This document shows positions 61,700 through 64,000 of a DNA stretch of 64,000 nucleotides, piece after piece. Position 1 is the stretch's first letter. Each line of letters opens with the position of its first letter. The stretch is from assembly GCA_903828455.1 (NCBI GenBank), contig CAIKMJ010000041.1:124001-188000 (forward strand), read 5' to 3'. The notes below the pieces were generated by a model. That model did no database searches and was not told where the DNA came from. It was given only the letters and a program-made list of their open reading frames with translations. The position numbers and the translations under genes were made by a program. This stretch comes from an uncultured Acidobacteriia bacterium. GTDB taxonomy: Bacteria; Acidobacteriota; Terriglobia; Bryobacterales; Bryobacteraceae.

Positions 61700-63379
61700 A
61701 TGGATCAAATGGCAGATACATACGACGTAATCATTTGCGGGTCCGGATCGGGTGGCGGCTTTCTTGCCGGCCAGATCGCACAGAACGCTTCGGTGCTGAT
61801 CATTGAGGCGGGGCCTTATCCCGCCGGTGCGGTCAATCCGGGGGTCGGGTCTCCGGCGCGGCGAACACTTTCGACCCAGATGAATCTGGGCACATACATC
61901 CCCAACAGCACGGCTTCCAACCGCGGGGCGGTCTCCTGGTCCTATCCGATGTACATGGATCAGTCCCAGCCCTCCACGGTCACCGTGCAGCGGGAAGCGC
62001 GCATCGTTGGCGGCGGTTCGTTCATCAACGTGGGCGCATGGCTCCGGCCTCGCCTTGTCGATTGGGATGGTTTCCACGACGAGACAGGTGTTACCGACTG
62101 GACCAAGCCGCTGTTTGAGCCCCACTTCCAGCGCGCCGAGCGGATCCTCAGCGTTCATCGCGATCTGCGCCAGTATTGGAACAAGTCCAGCCTCGCGTAT
62201 GAGCAGGCGGCAATTAAGCTCGGAATTCCGGTTTTTGAAACGGCGTCCAATCGTCTGAACTGCATCCGCTGCGGCCACCGCCTCGATGCCGGCATGCCGT
62301 GCAAGTACGACTCGCTGATGGGCACTGCGATGACGCAGATCCCGAAGGCGATGGCCTCCGGCGCCAAGCTTGTTTCCGACGCTTCGGTGCAGCAGGTAAT
62401 CGTTCAGAACGGCACCGCGACGGGCGTGATTTATCGCGACAGCACCGGAGCCCTCGTCACCGCCAACGCACGCAAGCTGGTTGTGATTTCGGCCGGCTGT
62501 TACGGATCGCCGCTGATTCTGCGAAATTCCGGCGTGTTCGACCTCAATCCCAACGTCGGCAACTACCTCCGCTCGCATCCGGGCGCGCCCATGGACGTCC
62601 TGCTGCCTGGCGACGACTGGAATCAGGACCGCGGCTACCAGTGGAACATGCACCACTATGTGATGGATCAGTACGGTGATCCCATGGACGCATGCGTCCA
62701 CGCCGGCGCCGGCTTCATGGCCACCACGCCCTGGGTTGCCGCCTCGTTCCGGATTCCTCTTTTCGGCGCTCCTTATAAGGACGCCATGCGTGCCTGGCCC
62801 TCCCGCGCCGGCGCCTTTATCTTCACCTGGAAGCCGGCCGTTTACGGTCGTGTTGTCGGCACCGTCGATAATCCTGTCATCTCCTATCCGGTTATCGGTA
62901 AGGATGGCCTGCTCGAACCGAAGACGCTCAATGACCTCATCTCCGGCATCAAGCAGGTCGGCAAGGTATACGAGTCGCTCGGCGCCTATGCGATGTTCCC
63001 CAATCCGAACGACCCGATCAGCGTGCTGGCCCAGCAGGTCAGCCTCTTCGTCAGCATCTCGGGCGCGCTGCACGGTCAGGGTACCTGCCGCGCCGGCGTC
63101 AAGCAGTCCAATTCGGTGGTGGATACCAATTGTATGTCGTGGGACGTCAAAAATCTCATGGTTTGCGATGCCAGCGTCATCCCCAATCACATCAGCGCCA
63201 ATCCCAACGCCCTGATTATGGCGATTGCGAGCCGCGCCGGCGACTTTGTGAATTCCCAGATTCTGGGCGTAAAGAGCAGTCCGACGGCTTACGACGAAAT
63301 GCTGGCTGCTCAGGCGGCGCTTGCCGCTCAGGCCCAGCAGGAGGCTGCTGCAGACGCGGCGGCCGCAGGAGTCAACTGA
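61700..63379 (+). CDS. GMC-family dehydrogenase large subunit
   Basis: 559 residues (ATG 61700; the ATG at 61709 is also possible). FAD-binding DVIICGSGSGGGFLA at the N-terminus. C-terminal substrate region with HGQGTCR and catalytic NHISANPN. A Cys cluster NCIRCGHRLDAGMPCKY near residue 190 resembles the 3Fe-4S site of the gluconate/glucose/sorbitol FAD dehydrogenases. No signal peptide; export would need the Tat-carrying partner encoded two bases downstream. The C-terminal tail is an Ala/Gln-rich extension. Likely oxidises a sugar or alcohol in the periplasm; substrate not known. Confidence 0.93.
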   Translation: MDQMADTYDVIICGSGSGGGFLAGQIAQNASVLIIEAGPYPAGAVNPGVGSPARRTLSTQMNLGTYIPNSTASNRGAVSWSYPMYMDQSQPSTVTVQREARIVGGGSFINVGAWLRPRLVDWDGFHDETGVTDWTKPLFEPHFQRAERILSVHRDLRQYWNKSSLAYEQAAIKLGIPVFETASNRLNCIRCGHRLDAGMPCKYDSLMGTAMTQIPKAMASGAKLVSDASVQQVIVQNGTATGVIYRDSTGALVTANARKLVVISAGCYGSPLILRNSGVFDLNPNVGNYLRSHPGAPMDVLLPGDDWNQDRGYQWNMHHYVMDQYGDPMDACVHAGAGFMATTPWVAASFRIPLFGAPYKDAMRAWPSRAGAFIFTWKPAVYGRVVGTVDNPVISYPVIGKDGLLEPKTLNDLISGIKQVGKVYESLGAYAMFPNPNDPISVLAQQVSLFVSISGALHGQGTCRAGVKQSNSVVDTNCMSWDVKNLMVCDASVIPNHISANPNALIMAIASRAGDFVNSQILGVKSSPTAYDEMLAAQAALAAQAQQEAAADAAAAGVN

Positions 63380-63381
63380 TT

Positions 63382-64000
63382 ATGATCCGCGAGTCTCTCA
63401 TTGAAATGGAGCGCGTGATGACGCGCCGGAATTTCTTCGCGAACATCGTGAAGACCGTTGGCGTTGCGGCGGTCTACGATCGCTTCGGCGACGAGCTGTT
63501 CGCGCAGTCCTCCGCCGATCCGTATCAGATCTTCAGCGCTTTCGGCCAGCTGGTTATTCCCGTCGATCAGGATCCGGGCTGGGCCACATTCGAACCCGGC
63601 ATCACCCAGTACGGTCTGGGTGTCTACGTGAAGCAGGTCTTTTCCAACGGCAACGACCTGGCGTTCAACGGGCTGCTCTCGGCGATTGCCGGCTTCAACA
63701 ATCTGCCGGTCACAATCGGCTACGGCCCCACGTTCCTCAATATGGTGCCCTCGCTGAAGGGTAACTATTTGCAGGCGGTGCTTGAGGGTCAGTTTGAAAG
63801 TTCCGGCGCGCAGGACATCCTCGCCTTCGGCGCCATCTTCATGCTGCTCGGCGTTAAGCAGGTCTTCTTCAATAACTATCCCAAGCACCTGCCTATCCCG
63901 AACTCCGAATTCCAGATCCTGCCTCCCAGCCCGCGTGCCGGCTGGGACATCATGAAATACAAGGGACCGGTCGGGCCCGATGAAGAAGCGGCATTGCGGA
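63382..64000 (+). CDS. Tat-exported small subunit of the GMC dehydrogenase, 3' partial
   Basis: At least 206 residues, running off the window end. It begins two bases after the GMC stop. N-terminal TRRNFFANIVKTVGVAA is a twin-arginine signal. The body (YQIFSAFGQLVIPVDQDPGW...) resembles gluconate 2-dehydrogenase subunit 3 / FAD-GDH gamma subunits, which carry the catalytic subunit through the Tat system and assist its maturation. The family assignment is from context plus these general features. Confidence 0.85.
   Translation, partial: MIRESLIEMERVMTRRNFFANIVKTVGVAAVYDRFGDELFAQSSADPYQIFSAFGQLVIPVDQDPGWATFEPGITQYGLGVYVKQVFSNGNDLAFNGLLSAIAGFNNLPVTIGYGPTFLNMVPSLKGNYLQAVLEGQFESSGAQDILAFGAIFMLLGVKQVFFNNYPKHLPIPNSEFQILPPSPRAGWDIMKYKGPVGPDEEAALR

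Noticed and set aside
61676-63190. 504-residue minus-strand open frame opposite the GMC gene
   Set aside because: Antisense shadow of a clear GMC dehydrogenase.

Overview
The window is high-GC DNA that looks like an acidobacterium of the Solibacter/Bryobacter type. The main evidence is a set of families typical of that phylum: an NHL-repeat protein with the Solibacter C-terminal domain (17266-20064), a VWFA-related acidobacterial protein (51973-54126), a very large Oar-like TonB-dependent receptor (48452-51973), DUF6152 proteins, a SEC-C protein of acidobacterial type, and many secreted or multiheme proteins. This assignment is inferred from gene content only.

Layout. 1-8.2 kb: the end of a secreted-family gene, a Cys-nucleophile hydrolase, a split pair of ArsA/Get3-like ATPases, a SEC-C protein, a CPBP membrane protease homologue, a secreted two-repeat protein and threonine synthase. 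8.2-11.4 kb: a Phd/PIN toxin-antitoxin pair and an M1-like metallopeptidase. 11.5-21.1 kb: a periplasmic cluster that reuses three families (DUF6152, a 'GYSxGxW' secreted family, and reaction-centre-type dihaem cytochromes), followed by a large NHL-repeat protein. 21.1-28.2 kb: a GlcG-like protein, an exported FMN hydroxyacid dehydrogenase carrying a haem-c motif, holB-tmk, msrPQ and a LysR protein reduced to its HTH. 28.3-36.5 kb: a tightly overlapped operon for a porin-cytochrome conduit (MtrC/OmcA-like decahaem, MtrA/DmsE-like decahaem, MtrB-like barrel, tetrahaem cytochrome, NapC-like membrane cytochrome) with a divergent monohaem cytochrome. 36.5-40.5 kb: a universal stress protein, two beta-propeller proteins and an RHH gene coupled to a repeat-expanded, frameshifted partner. 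40.5-45.8 kb: a type III-A CRISPR effector operon (cas10-csm2-csm3-csm4-csm5). 46-64 kb: an octahaem cytochrome, gap, the TonB receptor/VWA pair, a CRTAC1-like protein, a diguanylate cyclase, a second two-repeat secreted protein, a FadL-type porin and a GMC dehydrogenase with its Tat-exported small subunit.

Most interesting points. (1) The Csm module has lost several catalytic parts: Cas10 has no HD domain, no zinc ribbon, and GGAD in place of GGDD, while Csm3 keeps the slicing Asp. No cas6, csm6, cas1/2 or array is visible. Csm2 carries a ~120-residue RGG-like disordered N-terminal extension that is not part of normal Csm2. (2) Unrelated loci throughout the window, including that Csm2 tail, carry tandem duplications with the same 15-bp period, which points to a recurrent duplication process. 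(3) A complete extracellular electron-transfer conduit sits beside other multihaem cytochromes. (4) A flavin hydroxyacid dehydrogenase carries a CxxCH motif within its catalytic domain.
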